From the NCBI RefSeq assembly GCF_946404245.1, contig NZ_CAMJCX010000003.1, positions 1 to 64,000 of the forward strand: a stretch of DNA of 64,000 nt, read 5' to 3'. Each line of letters begins with the position of its first letter. Within the stretch, counting starts at the first letter, position 1. Of the stretch, positions 26,739 through 35,218 are shown one piece after another. The position numbers and the translations under genes were made by a program. The stretch comes from an uncultured Methanobrevibacter sp. (GTDB taxonomy: Archaea > Methanobacteriota > Methanobacteria > Methanobacteriales > Methanobacteriaceae). The notes below the pieces were generated by a model that made no database searches, was not told the DNA's origin, and was given only the letters and a program-made list of their open reading frames with translations.

Positions 26739-27449
26739 ATGGATGAGAAGTTTTCAAGAACAGAAATGTTAATTGGAAATGATGGAATGGAAAAGTTGAG
26801 CGATGCAAAGGTTGCCGTTTTCGGACTTGGCGGCGTTGGCTCTTTTGTTTGCGAAGGACTTGCAAGAAGCGGAATAGGGAATTTTGTTTTAATCGACTTT
26901 GACAAGGTGGACGAAAGCAACATCAACAGACAGCTGATTGCAACCGTTGATACAATCGGCAGGCATAAAGTTGACGTGATGGCTGAAAGAATCCTTAAAA
27001 TCAATCCTGATGCGAATGTTGAAACATATAAGGAATTCTACATGGCCGATTGTGAAATAGACATCATTACCAAGGATTTGTCCTATGCCGTTGACTGCGT
27101 GGATACGATAATGGCAAAGATTGCAATTATCTGCAAATGCGACGAACTTGGCGTTCCGGTCATCTCTTCAATGGGAACCGGTAACAAGTTGGACCCGACA
27201 ATGTTTGAAGTGGCGGACATTTATGAAACCTCAGTTTGCCCTCTCGCCAAAATAATGAAAAAGGACCTCAGAAAGAGAAATATCAAGAAATGTAAGGTCG
27301 TATATTCACAGGAACATGCCATCAACACAAATGACCATCCGATAAATAAGGACCTGAAATTCAAGGTGAAAGGAAGCGTTTCATTCGTGCCGTCTGTAGC
27401 CGGACTTACAATTGCAGGTGAAGTGATAAAAGATATTGCAGGCAAATAG
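26739..27449 (+). CDS. tcdA: ThiF/E1-like tRNA threonylcarbamoyladenosine dehydratase (TcdA-like)
   Basis: The 236-aa protein has the E1 nucleotide-binding motif VFGLGGVGSFVCEGLARSG, the NRQLIATVDTIGRHKVDVM segment and DCVDTIMAK. The SVCPLAKIMKKDLRKRNI and KVVYSQE features point to the TcdA (YgdL/CsdL) branch, which cyclises t6A37 to ct6A37 in tRNAs decoding ANN codons. The neighbour 23 bases downstream, TrmO, modifies the same t6A37. MoeB/ThiF-type activation of a ubiquitin-like SAMP is the alternative, but the conserved tail fits TcdA better. Confidence 0.85.
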   Translation: MDEKFSRTEMLIGNDGMEKLSDAKVAVFGLGGVGSFVCEGLARSGIGNFVLIDFDKVDESNINRQLIATVDTIGRHKVDVMAERILKINPDANVETYKEFYMADCEIDIITKDLSYAVDCVDTIMAKIAIICKCDELGVPVISSMGTGNKLDPTMFEVADIYETSVCPLAKIMKKDLRKRNIKKCKVVYSQEHAINTNDHPINKDLKFKVKGSVSFVPSVAGLTIAGEVIKDIAGK

Positions 27450-27472
27450 TATCACATTTAGGAGATGATTTT

Positions 27473-27865
27473 ATGGATGAAGAAATAATTTTTAAACCTG
27501 TTGGCTACATTAAGTCCCCCTACGAGGATGTTGAGAATATGCCTAAGTCCACTAGAGAATCTGGAGATGTTGAAGCTGAAATTATCATCAATGAAAAGTA
27601 TCTGGAAAGCATGTCCAGCATGAAAGCCGGTGAAGAATACATGGTATTATTCCATTTTCACAAATCAGAAGGATTCAAGCAAAGAGTCCCTTTTAGGGGA
27701 AACGGTCCGATAAAGGGATTGTTCTCAACCCATGCCCCGAATAGGCCAAATCCGATTGGCATTTCCACAATCAAAATTAAAGAGATAAAAGGCAATATCA
27801 TCAGATTTACCGGTGTTGACATGCTGAACGGCACCCCAGTACTTGACATTAAGGATATTATTTGA
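27473..27865 (+). CDS. trmO: tRNA (N6-threonylcarbamoyladenosine37-N6)-methyltransferase TrmO
   Basis: The 130-aa single-domain protein belongs to the UPF0066/TsaA/YaeB family, whose bacterial members methylate t6A37 to m6t6A37 with SAM. It has VGYIKSPYED, FHFHKSEGF, the STHAPNRPNPIGIS signature and GVDMLNGTPVLDIK. GGAGATGATTTT precedes the ATG. It shares a likely operon with the TcdA-like gene. It is shorter than bacterial TrmO because it lacks the C-terminal extension, as is usual in archaea. Confidence 0.9.
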   Translation: MDEEIIFKPVGYIKSPYEDVENMPKSTRESGDVEAEIIINEKYLESMSSMKAGEEYMVLFHFHKSEGFKQRVPFRGNGPIKGLFSTHAPNRPNPIGISTIKIKEIKGNIIRFTGVDMLNGTPVLDIKDII

Positions 27866-27881
27866 AAAAAGAATAGATAAA

Positions 27882-28499
27882 ATGTCAAATGAAAAAGATG
27901 CACTAAAAGAATTAAGAGCTATAACAAAAAATAAGGAATGCTGGAAAGAAAATACTGACAATGTTGCCAGCAAATTGAATGAAAATTATTCGTCAAACGT
28001 TAAGGCAAAGGCATTATGGATTCTTGGAGAGATGGGACTGAAGTACCCTGAAGAGATAGAAGGATATGTCAGAGATATTGTCTGCTACATGGAAGACGAA
28101 AATCCCAAATTGCGGGAAAGATCAACAAATGCTCTGGGAAGAATAGGGCGAGGCGATGAAAATCTGATAATACCGTATTTAGATAAACTAATGGCTATGA
28201 AAGACGATGAATCTGAAAACGTCAGACATGCATTCATCTGGGCCTGTGAAAACATTGCAACAAACGCACCCGAACTATTTTTAGAAAAACTCGAAATTTT
28301 TTTAGAAATGATTTCAGATTCAAGCGATAAGGTCAGGATTGAAGCGCCTGAAATGTTTAGAGTTGTCGGAAAACAAAAGCCGGACCACGTAAAACCCTAC
28401 CTGGAAAAATTAGAATGGATTTCGCAAAATGATGAAAACCCTATTGTCCGAATCCACAGCGAGGGTGCAATTCGAATTACAAAAAGAGCCTTGAAATAA
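27882..28499 (+). CDS. HEAT-repeat protein
   Basis: The 205-aa alpha-solenoid has about five HEAT-like units, recognisable by KAKALWILGEMG, LRERSTNALGRIG, NVRHAFIWACENIA, KVRIEAPEMFRVVG and VRIHSEGAIRI. Such repeats scaffold protein complexes; no catalytic motif is present. The ORF-track start at 27843 lies inside trmO. I use the ATG at 27882, 17 bases after the trmO stop. It may belong to the tcdA-trmO operon. The function is unknown. Confidence 0.8.
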   Translation: MSNEKDALKELRAITKNKECWKENTDNVASKLNENYSSNVKAKALWILGEMGLKYPEEIEGYVRDIVCYMEDENPKLRERSTNALGRIGRGDENLIIPYLDKLMAMKDDESENVRHAFIWACENIATNAPELFLEKLEIFLEMISDSSDKVRIEAPEMFRVVGKQKPDHVKPYLEKLEWISQNDENPIVRIHSEGAIRITKRALK

Positions 28500-28527
28500 T
28501 ATATATCACAAACTTGAGAGTGTAATC

Positions 28528-29271
28528 ATGGACAAAAATGTAAAATATTTCCTTCTAGCTATATTACTGATTGCGAATTTAATTTACCAATTCACTTATA
28601 ATTTTAGTTTATGGAATATTTTCACATCTTCCCTAGTAATCATCATTCTGGTTTACCAGTTTGCTGATATCCCTCAAAATAAGATTTCTAAATTCCTAAC
28701 ATATGTAATGATGGTTGTTTGTCTCATTGAGACTTACATCGGAATAAAAAACAATGACTGGCTTTTAGCATACGGATATTTTGGTTTTTTATTGCTTTTG
28801 CTCTGGGTATGCCTCGAACCTACATTAGACATGCTGGCCAGATTCTTTTTAAGACACAATCATTTTTCAACAGCTTTAAAATTTGCAAACTGTTCCATAT
28901 TCATATTTGGAAAGAAATCTTACATTTTAGCCATCAAAGGGAGTGCTTTAAACACGCTCAAACGCTACGATGAGGCATTAGTTAGCTTGGAAGAATCCCA
29001 GAAACTAGGATATGACCATCCGTTTCTTTATGCAAATCTAGGCTATTGCAACAGTTATCTGGGAAATTATGAAAAAGCACTAGATTACTTCAAATTAGCA
29101 TCAGAGATTGAACCTAATGAATTTGGACATTTATATAACATTTCCAAAATATCAATTGGATTGGGAAACTACGATGAAGCATTATATTATATAAATAAGG
29201 CACGTGAATTAAATGAGAATGATGAATTGTTGGATGAGCTAATTGAAGACATTAATAATCTATCCGATTAA
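28528..29271 (+). CDS. Membrane-anchored tetratricopeptide-repeat protein
   Basis: The 247-aa protein has four N-terminal hydrophobic helices (about residues 5-110, for example YFLLAILLIANLIY, FTSSLVIIILVY, YGYFGFLLLLLWVC), then about four TPR units (SALNTLKRYDEALVSLEESQ, ANLGYCNSYLGNYEKALDYF, NISKISIGLGNYDEALYYI). The TPR domain would face the cytoplasm if the four helices cross the membrane. GAGAGTGTAATC precedes the ATG. It likely organises membrane-bound complexes. No partner is identifiable. Confidence 0.8.
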   Translation: MDKNVKYFLLAILLIANLIYQFTYNFSLWNIFTSSLVIIILVYQFADIPQNKISKFLTYVMMVVCLIETYIGIKNNDWLLAYGYFGFLLLLLWVCLEPTLDMLARFFLRHNHFSTALKFANCSIFIFGKKSYILAIKGSALNTLKRYDEALVSLEESQKLGYDHPFLYANLGYCNSYLGNYEKALDYFKLASEIEPNEFGHLYNISKISIGLGNYDEALYYINKARELNENDELLDELIEDINNLSD

Positions 29272-29304
29272 CTTTTAAAAACTAATTTCAAAGTTTAAAC
29301 AAGA

Positions 29305-30309
29305 CTATTGAAAGCCTATTCCAGACAATCTCCTGTATCTCAAGACGAAACGCGTAATAATTAAAGTTAAACCTTCAAAAAACCAAATTGGGAATAAAAA
29401 TTTGGGATTCATATTAAAGTATCCGACCAGTGTAAATAATCCTGCAAATAAAGCCCATAATCCCGCATCGATTCCAATTCCAAGTATTGACAAAAATAAT
29501 GATTTTTTATAATAATAAGCAGTGATTATTATAGATCCAAATAAAATTATTCCAGCAAAACTCCTTGAATCCAGTTGCAAAACATTATAATATTTATAAA
29601 AAATAAAAGAGATTACAAACAATGAAACAAAAGATAACATGAAACATGATTTTACTTTATACATATCAATATCTTTTTCCTGTTTATTCAATTCAGCAAC
29701 CCTTTTTGATTCAATTATCTTTAAATCCCTAGAGGTTATATCTATACTGAATTTAAATGCCAGATAAAACGCATTGAAGATTATAAATGCATCGATTAAT
29801 GATGGTATAAGAGTAAGTTCATAAAATATCACTTCACATACAAACATTGATAAAAAAGACAATTCACAAAAGACCAAAAAGCTCCAGAAATTTACCTTCA
29901 ATCTGGAATCACATTTATTAGCCATGACCTGATACAGATTATAGCTGAAAAACAGGCTAATAAATACTGAAAAAAATATCAGACAATATTCCACACCGTC
30001 AAGATTATAAGCAAATGTACTTGCCATAACGTTTTCAGCTAAAAAAACCCCCACTAATAAAATAACAAACAGAATGCATGAAAGTGCAATATGAAAATTT
30101 TTAGATTTGCCGATATAATATGCAATGACAAGCGCAACAATTGAAGAACTTATAATTTGGCATATCAATATCCCAAATGGAGTAAATGGTGAGTAAACAA
30201 GAAATTCCTGCAGATATAGTGAAAAATATACCAATGATAGAAACATTGTAATTGCCAAAATAATCTTAAAGCAATATATGTTTTTTCTCACAAATGTTTC
30301 TACACTCAA
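29305..30309 (-). CDS. Polytopic membrane protein of unknown function
   Basis: The 334-aa protein has about ten hydrophobic helices spread over the whole length, with a hydrophilic central loop (SRDLKIIESKRVAELNKQEKD). It seems to start with TTG at 30309, because GGAGATAGTATT is a good ribosome binding site for it. The C-terminus (RYRRLSGIGFQ) is basic and cytoplasmic. There is no transporter signature I can name. It lies at the junction between the core backbone and the accessory region. Confidence 0.7.
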   Translation of the reverse strand: MSVETFVRKNIYCFKIILAITMFLSLVYFSLYLQEFLVYSPFTPFGILICQIISSSIVALVIAYYIGKSKNFHIALSCILFVILLVGVFLAENVMASTFAYNLDGVEYCLIFFSVFISLFFSYNLYQVMANKCDSRLKVNFWSFLVFCELSFLSMFVCEVIFYELTLIPSLIDAFIIFNAFYLAFKFSIDITSRDLKIIESKRVAELNKQEKDIDMYKVKSCFMLSFVSLFVISFIFYKYYNVLQLDSRSFAGIILFGSIIITAYYYKKSLFLSILGIGIDAGLWALFAGLFTLVGYFNMNPKFLFPIWFFEGLTLIITRFVLRYRRLSGIGFQ

Positions 30310-30413
30310 AATACTATCTCCACTAACAAATAATAATTAGTTTATCTTTATCATGCTATTTAATTGTAATGATTATTTTATATCAGCCATTATTATATTA
30401 AAACCTAAACAAA

Positions 30414-30448
30414 CTGTTCGTATAAAACATATGATATAGTTCGCAACA
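30414..30448. promoter_or_regulatory. CTGTTCGTATAAAAC motif in an intergenic region
   Basis: The 30310-30516 spacer holds CTGTTCGTATAAAAC followed by an inexact second site ATAGTTCGCAAC. The TTCGTATAAAAC core is also found at 31371 and, in part, in the inverted repeat at 25860-25899. It could be a regulator-binding site with an overlapping TATA box. Confidence 0.35.
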
Positions 30449-30516
30449 TTATCAATTTTCAGTAAATCTCAACATATTATTTTTAAATAATTATGTGGTT
30501 TAAAGAGTAAATAATG

Positions 30517-30882
30517 TTATGATGTAACCAGTTCAGATTCAATAGCAGGAATACCATTTAAATTAGTTGTGATTCTATTCATTCCAAAAGTTTGTGTTTT
30601 ATTATGGACCGGAACTGCTAATTTGACTTTTAAATTTATAGCTTCTTCAGTGATTATTGATTGAATAGTAATTTTAGTTAAATTATTAAAATGACTTTTA
30701 TCCAGATTGAATATTTTAGATGCATTTAGAAATTCAAATGCAACAGGTTTACCATCTTTATCAATATCCAGAATCACATCATTGTCTAATTCAAGTGAAA
30801 CTTCATATTCATAATCATCAACACAATATATGAATAATGAGTCCCCTTGACGATCATAATCATATACTACTTTGTTATTCAT
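30517..30882 (-). CDS. DUF2283 (YuzE-like) protein, probable antitoxin
   Basis: The 121-aa protein begins with the DUF2283 signature: DYDRQGDSLFIY, then LELDNDVILDIDKDGKPVAFEFLNASK split over two beta strands. The C-terminal half is unrelated to known families. It overlaps the upstream gene by 4 bases (ATGA). DUF2283 genes frequently accompany small partners in toxin-antitoxin-like pairs. The antitoxin role is inference from the family and the gene organisation. Confidence 0.75.
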   Translation of the reverse strand: MNNKVVYDYDRQGDSLFIYCVDDYEYEVSLELDNDVILDIDKDGKPVAFEFLNASKIFNLDKSHFNNLTKITIQSIITEEAINLKVKLAVPVHNKTQTFGMNRITTNLNGIPAIESELVTS

Positions 30883-31190
30883 TTTCTCACCCTTTTATTT
30901 CTATAAGTTTCCATAACAGTTACAAATTTCACTTCTCTATTATCATTTATACCTATCACTAATGATATATCTTTTGTAGGTCTCTGATTGTGTTCAAAAT
31001 ATAATCTAAATTTATTGTAATCTTGCTTGATAATCCCCATTAATGGATTGTGTAAGAATGTTTCAAAGATTAAGCCAAAATCTCCAATCCGTTGAATATT
31101 CCTAACATCAAAATGTTTAGTATCAGGCATGAATGATTCATCACATGAATTAATTATTTCAATTGCCTCTTCAATAGAATAATTTCTCAT
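30879..31190 (-). CDS. Small partner of the DUF2283 protein, possible toxin
   Basis: The 103-aa protein reads MRNYSIEEAIEIINSCDESF at the start and ends with a basic strand KFVTVMETYRNKRVRK. The conserved-looking middle (YNKFRLYFEHNQRPTKDISLVIGIND) and basic tail would suit a RelE/BECR-type ribonuclease fold, but no catalytic set can be confirmed. It is the first gene of the pair and overlaps the second by ATGA. A toxin role is inference. Confidence 0.6.
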   Translation of the reverse strand: MRNYSIEEAIEIINSCDESFMPDTKHFDVRNIQRIGDFGLIFETFLHNPLMGIIKQDYNKFRLYFEHNQRPTKDISLVIGINDNREVKFVTVMETYRNKRVRK

Positions 31191-31360
31191 TTTTAAAACC
31201 TTTATTTTATATTTTAAAAAATTTAATTTAATATTATTTTAAATTACGAATTTTATAAGCTTTTTGTTTTAAATGAATACAATATTATAAAGTTAAAGCA
31301 ATTTTACAAAAGTAGAGCAATTTTTATAAAAGAAATTTCCCAAAGACAAAATCTATAAAA

Positions 31361-31377
31361 ATACGAATAATTCGTAT
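31361..31377. promoter_or_regulatory. Perfect palindrome ATACGAAT-A-ATTCGTAT
   Basis: Arms of 8 bases around one centre base, followed by AAAAC, giving the same TTCGTATAAAAC found at 30417. It lies about 170 bases upstream of the DUF2283 pair. A dimeric winged-helix regulator could bind here. Confidence 0.45.
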
Positions 31378-31742
31378 AAAACTAATAAAAAAGTTCCGAT
31401 ACTTATCGATTCGGACCACTAAAACTCTAATACAAACTTTATTTTTTACAAGTGATAAAATTTTTGGAAGGCCTTTGCTGACATTATTATTTCATTTATA
31501 TAAACAATATAATAAAAAGGATAATAAAGCTCTATTAGGCCCGAAACATTAATTTAATGCTTACCGAGGCATTTGCGATTTATACATTTGACTTTTTTTA
31601 TAGACAATTTATGTTTTAATGTTTAGCAAAATTTCGAAAAATACAAGGCTTATGGACACAATTTTTTCTCAAAAAAATGAACAGTTTAACAATAAATACT
31701 AATAGAAATGTTTATATATCCAAATTAACAAACTATCAACTA

Positions 31743-31816
31743 GCCTCCACCATTGAAGTAAATTTTACGAAGTGAAATCAACTTTTCACGGTGAAACAAC
31801 TTTTTTTGGTGAGGCC
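31743..31816. repeat. Nested inverted repeats: three degenerate palindromes inside a GCCTCCACC/GGTGAGGC pair
   Basis: The outer arms GCCTCCACC (31743-31751) and GGTGAGGC (31808-31815) pair except for one extra C. Inside are GTAAATTTTAC, then GTGAAATCAACTTTTCAC (31772-31789), then a degenerate copy GTGAAACAACTTTTT (31791-31805). The repeats lie about 400 bases upstream of the AAA+ gene. They resemble iterated protein-binding sites, such as those used for plasmid replication control. Confidence 0.45.
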
Positions 31817-32221
31817 TGAAAATCAATTTAGAGAGGTAAAATACTAGAAAAGAAATACTAAAAATGAAATCATGAAAAAAGGATTATAAAAAAAATTCTT
31901 AATTGAATGACGAGCTATTAAGATATTTTTAGAATAATCCCATGGGCAGTGAGAAAAATAAAAATAATTAGACACGTCGCGAAACTATGTTAAAAATTAA
32001 TATTTTCCAAAACTTAACCCAATAACTAGTTTATTTTAAGGAATATATAAAGATTGTCAAATCCAAAAAAGAGAAACTTATCTTATTCTAAATATTGGCT
32101 AAAAGATGGAGAATTGATTTTGCCGATGCTATTTATTTTTTAAAAATTTCCTGACCCCACGAGCTTAGACTGTCGAATTTATAATCCTCCCATGAAGGGA
32201 AAAACAGGAGAGGAAAAAACC

Positions 32222-32335
32222 ATGAGAAAAAAGGAAATAAATGGAAAAATGTATGTTGCAATCCCAAAGAAACTGTGGGATAGAATGTGGGAAATTTTAG
32301 ATAGAATTGAAGAAATTTGTGAGAATTTAAAATGA
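32222..32335 (+). CDS. 37-aa ORF coupled to the AAA+ gene
   Basis: Below the ORF-track limit. MRKKEINGKMYVAIPKKLWD begins after a strong AGGAGAGG ribosome binding site, and its TGA overlaps the next ATG (ATGA). The sequence is a basic start, a short strand (MYVAIP), then an amphipathic helix (LWDRMWEILDRIEEICENL). The size, the coupling and the strand-helix layout recall small DNA-binding or antitoxin-like proteins, but the family is unknown. The 37-aa product may set the translation level of the AAA+ protein. Confidence 0.6.
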   Translation: MRKKEINGKMYVAIPKKLWDRMWEILDRIEEICENLK

Positions 32336-34014
32336 GTAAAGCAACTGAATTACCCACAAAAGATACAATAGCACTCATTATCAATAGGAAAAACATTGAT
32401 AAGGTTACCTACGTATTCAAAAACAAGTATGGCAATAAGATTGGAGAATATGAAAACAGATCACCGGCTACATTGTCTTCCAGAAGTAATGTCGCAAGAC
32501 AGTTCAAACAGCTCATAAATCCAAAAGGTGATATGGAACCCGCCATATTCAACAATAAGTTCACAGAATTGAAACAGCTCCTGCAGCTTCACTATGAAAA
32601 TGAAGTATCAGTCATTGAACAGGAAATAGCTGAAAAGAAACAGGCCGAGCAAGAACAGAATATCGCCAAATCAAAGGAAGCTATCACCAAATTGCAGTCA
32701 TTGGACTATCCTTTGATTTATATCGGCAGTATTGTTGAATGGTTTACGGCAGGTGAGAGGAACAATATAATGTATGCGTTTACCGTATATGCAGGACAAG
32801 TTGTTCTTGGAAATCCGGTATCTGTAATATGTCTGGGTGAGGCAAGCAGCGGCAAATCCCACATACAGGAAATCGCACTGATGCTGATTCCAAAACAATA
32901 CATTGTCAATGAAAAGAAAATCACTGAAGCAGCACTTTTCAACCGTGCCAAAACAGATGAATATTTTTATGACGGCAAGATTGTTAATTACGGTGATATG
33001 GGCGGAAGCAATGACCATGAATTCATGGAAGAGTCGAAAAACCTCATGAAGGAACTTCAGTCAGACGGATTTCTAAACAAGCCATTGAGCATTCCGGACG
33101 GTGAAGGAGGATGGGAAGTCAGAGAATTGAAGTTAAAGGGAAGGCCATGCCTGACCTACACAACTGTGCCCAACCACAATTTCGATGAGCAGGAAATGAG
33201 CCGAAGCATCTTCATAACACCAAGAATGGACAACAAAAAAATATTCAATCTCAGAAAATCTGCACTTGAGTTCACACATGGAAAAAGCTACAAGATCCTA
33301 AAGGAATATGAAAAGGAAGTTGAGTTAGTGCCATATATGCTGCTGCACCTTAAGGAAGTCTTTAAAGACATTGTAATAATAAATCCTTATATTAACTTTG
33401 TCATCAACTTCCTGAAGGATTCATCTTTCTATAAAAGGGATTTTGACAAGTTCAACGGCATACTGAAAACAATAACGGCCCTGAACTACTATAACCATGA
33501 AGTCCATGACATTGACGGTGAAACGGTAATCCTTACCAATCTTTCAGACGTGCAGCAATTCATGAGCATATTGCAGCCATATAAGGAAAGCATATCTGCA
33601 AACCTCTCGCCCAAGGCTGTTGAGGTCCTGAATGATATCAGAAACAATATCGATGACTGGATAATGGAAATTGACCCGGAAGAATTGAGTCTGGGAATTA
33701 CAACCAACCAATACTTCACACTCCAGAATCTTGGATTGAGCAAGGACTCAGTGAAGAAATACATATATGAATTGGCAAATAATGGATTTCTTCAGATAAC
33801 TGATCATTCAGGAAAATCCAATGTATATAACCTGACCAAAAGTGAAGTTGCATACATCAATGATGATTTAAAGCGCATTGATGATTCAATACATCAAATC
33901 ATCTGCCGTGAGGTTGGAGAATGGGTTGTAAACATCATGATGGAAGACAAGTTTGTAGAGGATTTAAGCATCATGAACTTTGATTCGGAAGTGAAAAAAC
34001 CGCCATGGCTGTGA
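32332..34014 (+). CDS. P-loop AAA+-like ATPase of an integrated plasmid/virus-like element
   Basis: The 560-aa protein has an N-terminal coiled-coil region (VIEQEIAEKKQAEQEQNIAK), a Walker A (CLGEASSGKSHIQ) at about residue 170, a Walker B-like KIVNYGDMGG and an arginine-rich EMSRSIFITPR. The C-terminal part is a winged-helix (LGITTNQYFTLQNLGLSKDS, KKYIYELANNGFLQI). Together these features resemble replication ATPases of archaeal plasmids and phages. No primase motif is seen. Its codon use looks less AT-biased than that of the genes at 35-37 kb. Helicase or replication-initiation activity is inferred. Confidence 0.7.
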   Translation: MSKATELPTKDTIALIINRKNIDKVTYVFKNKYGNKIGEYENRSPATLSSRSNVARQFKQLINPKGDMEPAIFNNKFTELKQLLQLHYENEVSVIEQEIAEKKQAEQEQNIAKSKEAITKLQSLDYPLIYIGSIVEWFTAGERNNIMYAFTVYAGQVVLGNPVSVICLGEASSGKSHIQEIALMLIPKQYIVNEKKITEAALFNRAKTDEYFYDGKIVNYGDMGGSNDHEFMEESKNLMKELQSDGFLNKPLSIPDGEGGWEVRELKLKGRPCLTYTTVPNHNFDEQEMSRSIFITPRMDNKKIFNLRKSALEFTHGKSYKILKEYEKEVELVPYMLLHLKEVFKDIVIINPYINFVINFLKDSSFYKRDFDKFNGILKTITALNYYNHEVHDIDGETVILTNLSDVQQFMSILQPYKESISANLSPKAVEVLNDIRNNIDDWIMEIDPEELSLGITTNQYFTLQNLGLSKDSVKKYIYELANNGFLQITDHSGKSNVYNLTKSEVAYINDDLKRIDDSIHQIICREVGEWVVNIMMEDKFVEDLSIMNFDSEVKKPPWL

Positions 34015-34020
34015 AGACTT

Positions 34021-34295
34021 GAAAAGACTTTCTTAAAAGTCTTTTCACAAAAATGGTTTACAATCGTTTTTTGGTTAATTAAAGCATCCATCATGGTTTG
34101 ATGGTGGTTGACAATTAGCTAAAAAACTGAAAAGACCATGATTTCGGAATAATAGGGGGGGACATTTAAAAGTCCCCATCATCCTGAAAAAAACAGTCTT
34201 TTCAAATATGAAAGTTTATAAGAAGCCTTCTTTAACTGTTTAAATCCTTAAAAATACTTTTTGAAAAGACCATGTGAAAAGTTTTTATGGTCTTT
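34021..34295. repeat. Hairpin-rich spacer with repeated GAAAAGAC / GTCTTTTC
   Basis: Between two element genes lie: an 11-bp perfect hairpin, GAAAAGACTTT/AAAGTCTTTTC (34021-34046); CCATCA/TGATGG (34088-34104 region); GGGGAC/GTCCCC (34158-34177); and AAAGACCAT/ATGGTCTTT (34265-34295). GAAAAGACCATG occurs twice (34129 and 34263), and GTCTTTTC again at 34196. The first hairpin could serve as a terminator, but the repeated word in both orientations suggests iterons of a replication origin or a regulatory region. Confidence 0.5.
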
Positions 34296-34313
34296 ATAAA
34301 TTCAGCGATTGTT

Positions 34314-34628
34314 ATGAAATCTATAAGACATCAAATTATCGAAGCCAAAAAGGAAAAGCGAGAAAGGGAAGAGGAATTGTGGTTTGTGGATTACTGCAAC
34401 AACTGCAAAACAGGACTGGCATTTAAAAATGATGTGGCCTGCCACCACCCATATTACTGCTGGCATGAAGGCGAACCAGCTATTGTACAATCAGCCATTG
34501 TTGGAATAGATGAGTATCGAAGACAATATGGATACGTTACAGCACAAATGTATGAGGAATATAAACTATTAAGAAAAAGACAACGACAATTAATATGGCA
34601 TGGCAGAAGAAAATTGCTGAAAGACTAA
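34314..34628 (+). CDS. Small basic protein with zinc-binding cysteines
   Basis: The 104-aa product (start at MKSIRH; the ORF-track start at 34287 lies inside a hairpin arm) has YCNNCKTG followed by ACHHPYYCWH, a Cys/His set able to bind one zinc. A highly charged helix precedes it (EAKKEKREREEELW) and a basic one follows (YKLLRKRQRQLIWHGRRKLLKD). This suggests a nucleic-acid-binding accessory protein of the element. No family is recognised. Confidence 0.6.
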   Translation: MKSIRHQIIEAKKEKREREEELWFVDYCNNCKTGLAFKNDVACHHPYYCWHEGEPAIVQSAIVGIDEYRRQYGYVTAQMYEEYKLLRKRQRQLIWHGRRKLLKD

Positions 34629-35218
34629 TATTAATTTCATCATCTTTTCCAATTTCAATGCCCATATTTTCTCGAACCCGGTCCTATTTGTTCCATATCC
34701 AAAAAATTCCACCCAACAATTGAATATAAAAGCTTGTCTATGCTCATAAACATTGTTTTCGCACTGATTTGAAGTATCAATACTGAATTATGTTTAGTTT
34801 AACCTACCAATGTCCAATTACATCATGTTTTTATAATCACCAATGTAAAAATTATTAACATCATATATTGAACTTAATACATGTTTAAATATGTATAATA
34901 TAACTAATTTAATTTTTATATCCCTATTCAAAGTCATGTGAATCTCAAATATAGATATTGCCCTTTAATTATTTAGTTAGCAGTACTCTTGTTGTGAAAC
35001 ATGAGTCATGTTTTTTCATGAATTTACCCTCAAATACATCATTTGATTCAAGATTTCATCATCTTATGATGCAAATAATTGGAATTTTCAAAAAGTAGCT
35101 ATGACAAATCAAGTTAAAATCGGAATTATAAAATAGTTGACACTTAACATTTTCCCATAGCTACTATTCAATATCATATTAAATTGTAGGATAATCAAAA
35201 AAAATAATTTGATGAAAC
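34629..35218. other. 590-bp gene-free region at the element's edge
   Basis: No ORF or RNA gene was found. It is AT-rich with scattered short inverted repeats (for example AACATGA..TCATGTT around 34999-35012) and weak direct repeats of CATCAT. No convincing attachment-site duplication was seen. Confidence 0.4.

Larger units (their letters stand above)
31191..32221. other. About 1 kb gene-free AT-rich stretch
   Basis: No ORF with a ribosome binding site is visible here on either strand. It holds two palindromic features (31361-31377 and 31743-31816), listed separately, and the promoter of the DUF2283 pair. At its 3' end lies the AGGAGAGG ribosome binding site of the 37-aa ORF. It separates the backbone side from the replication-like element. 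Confidence 0.5.
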
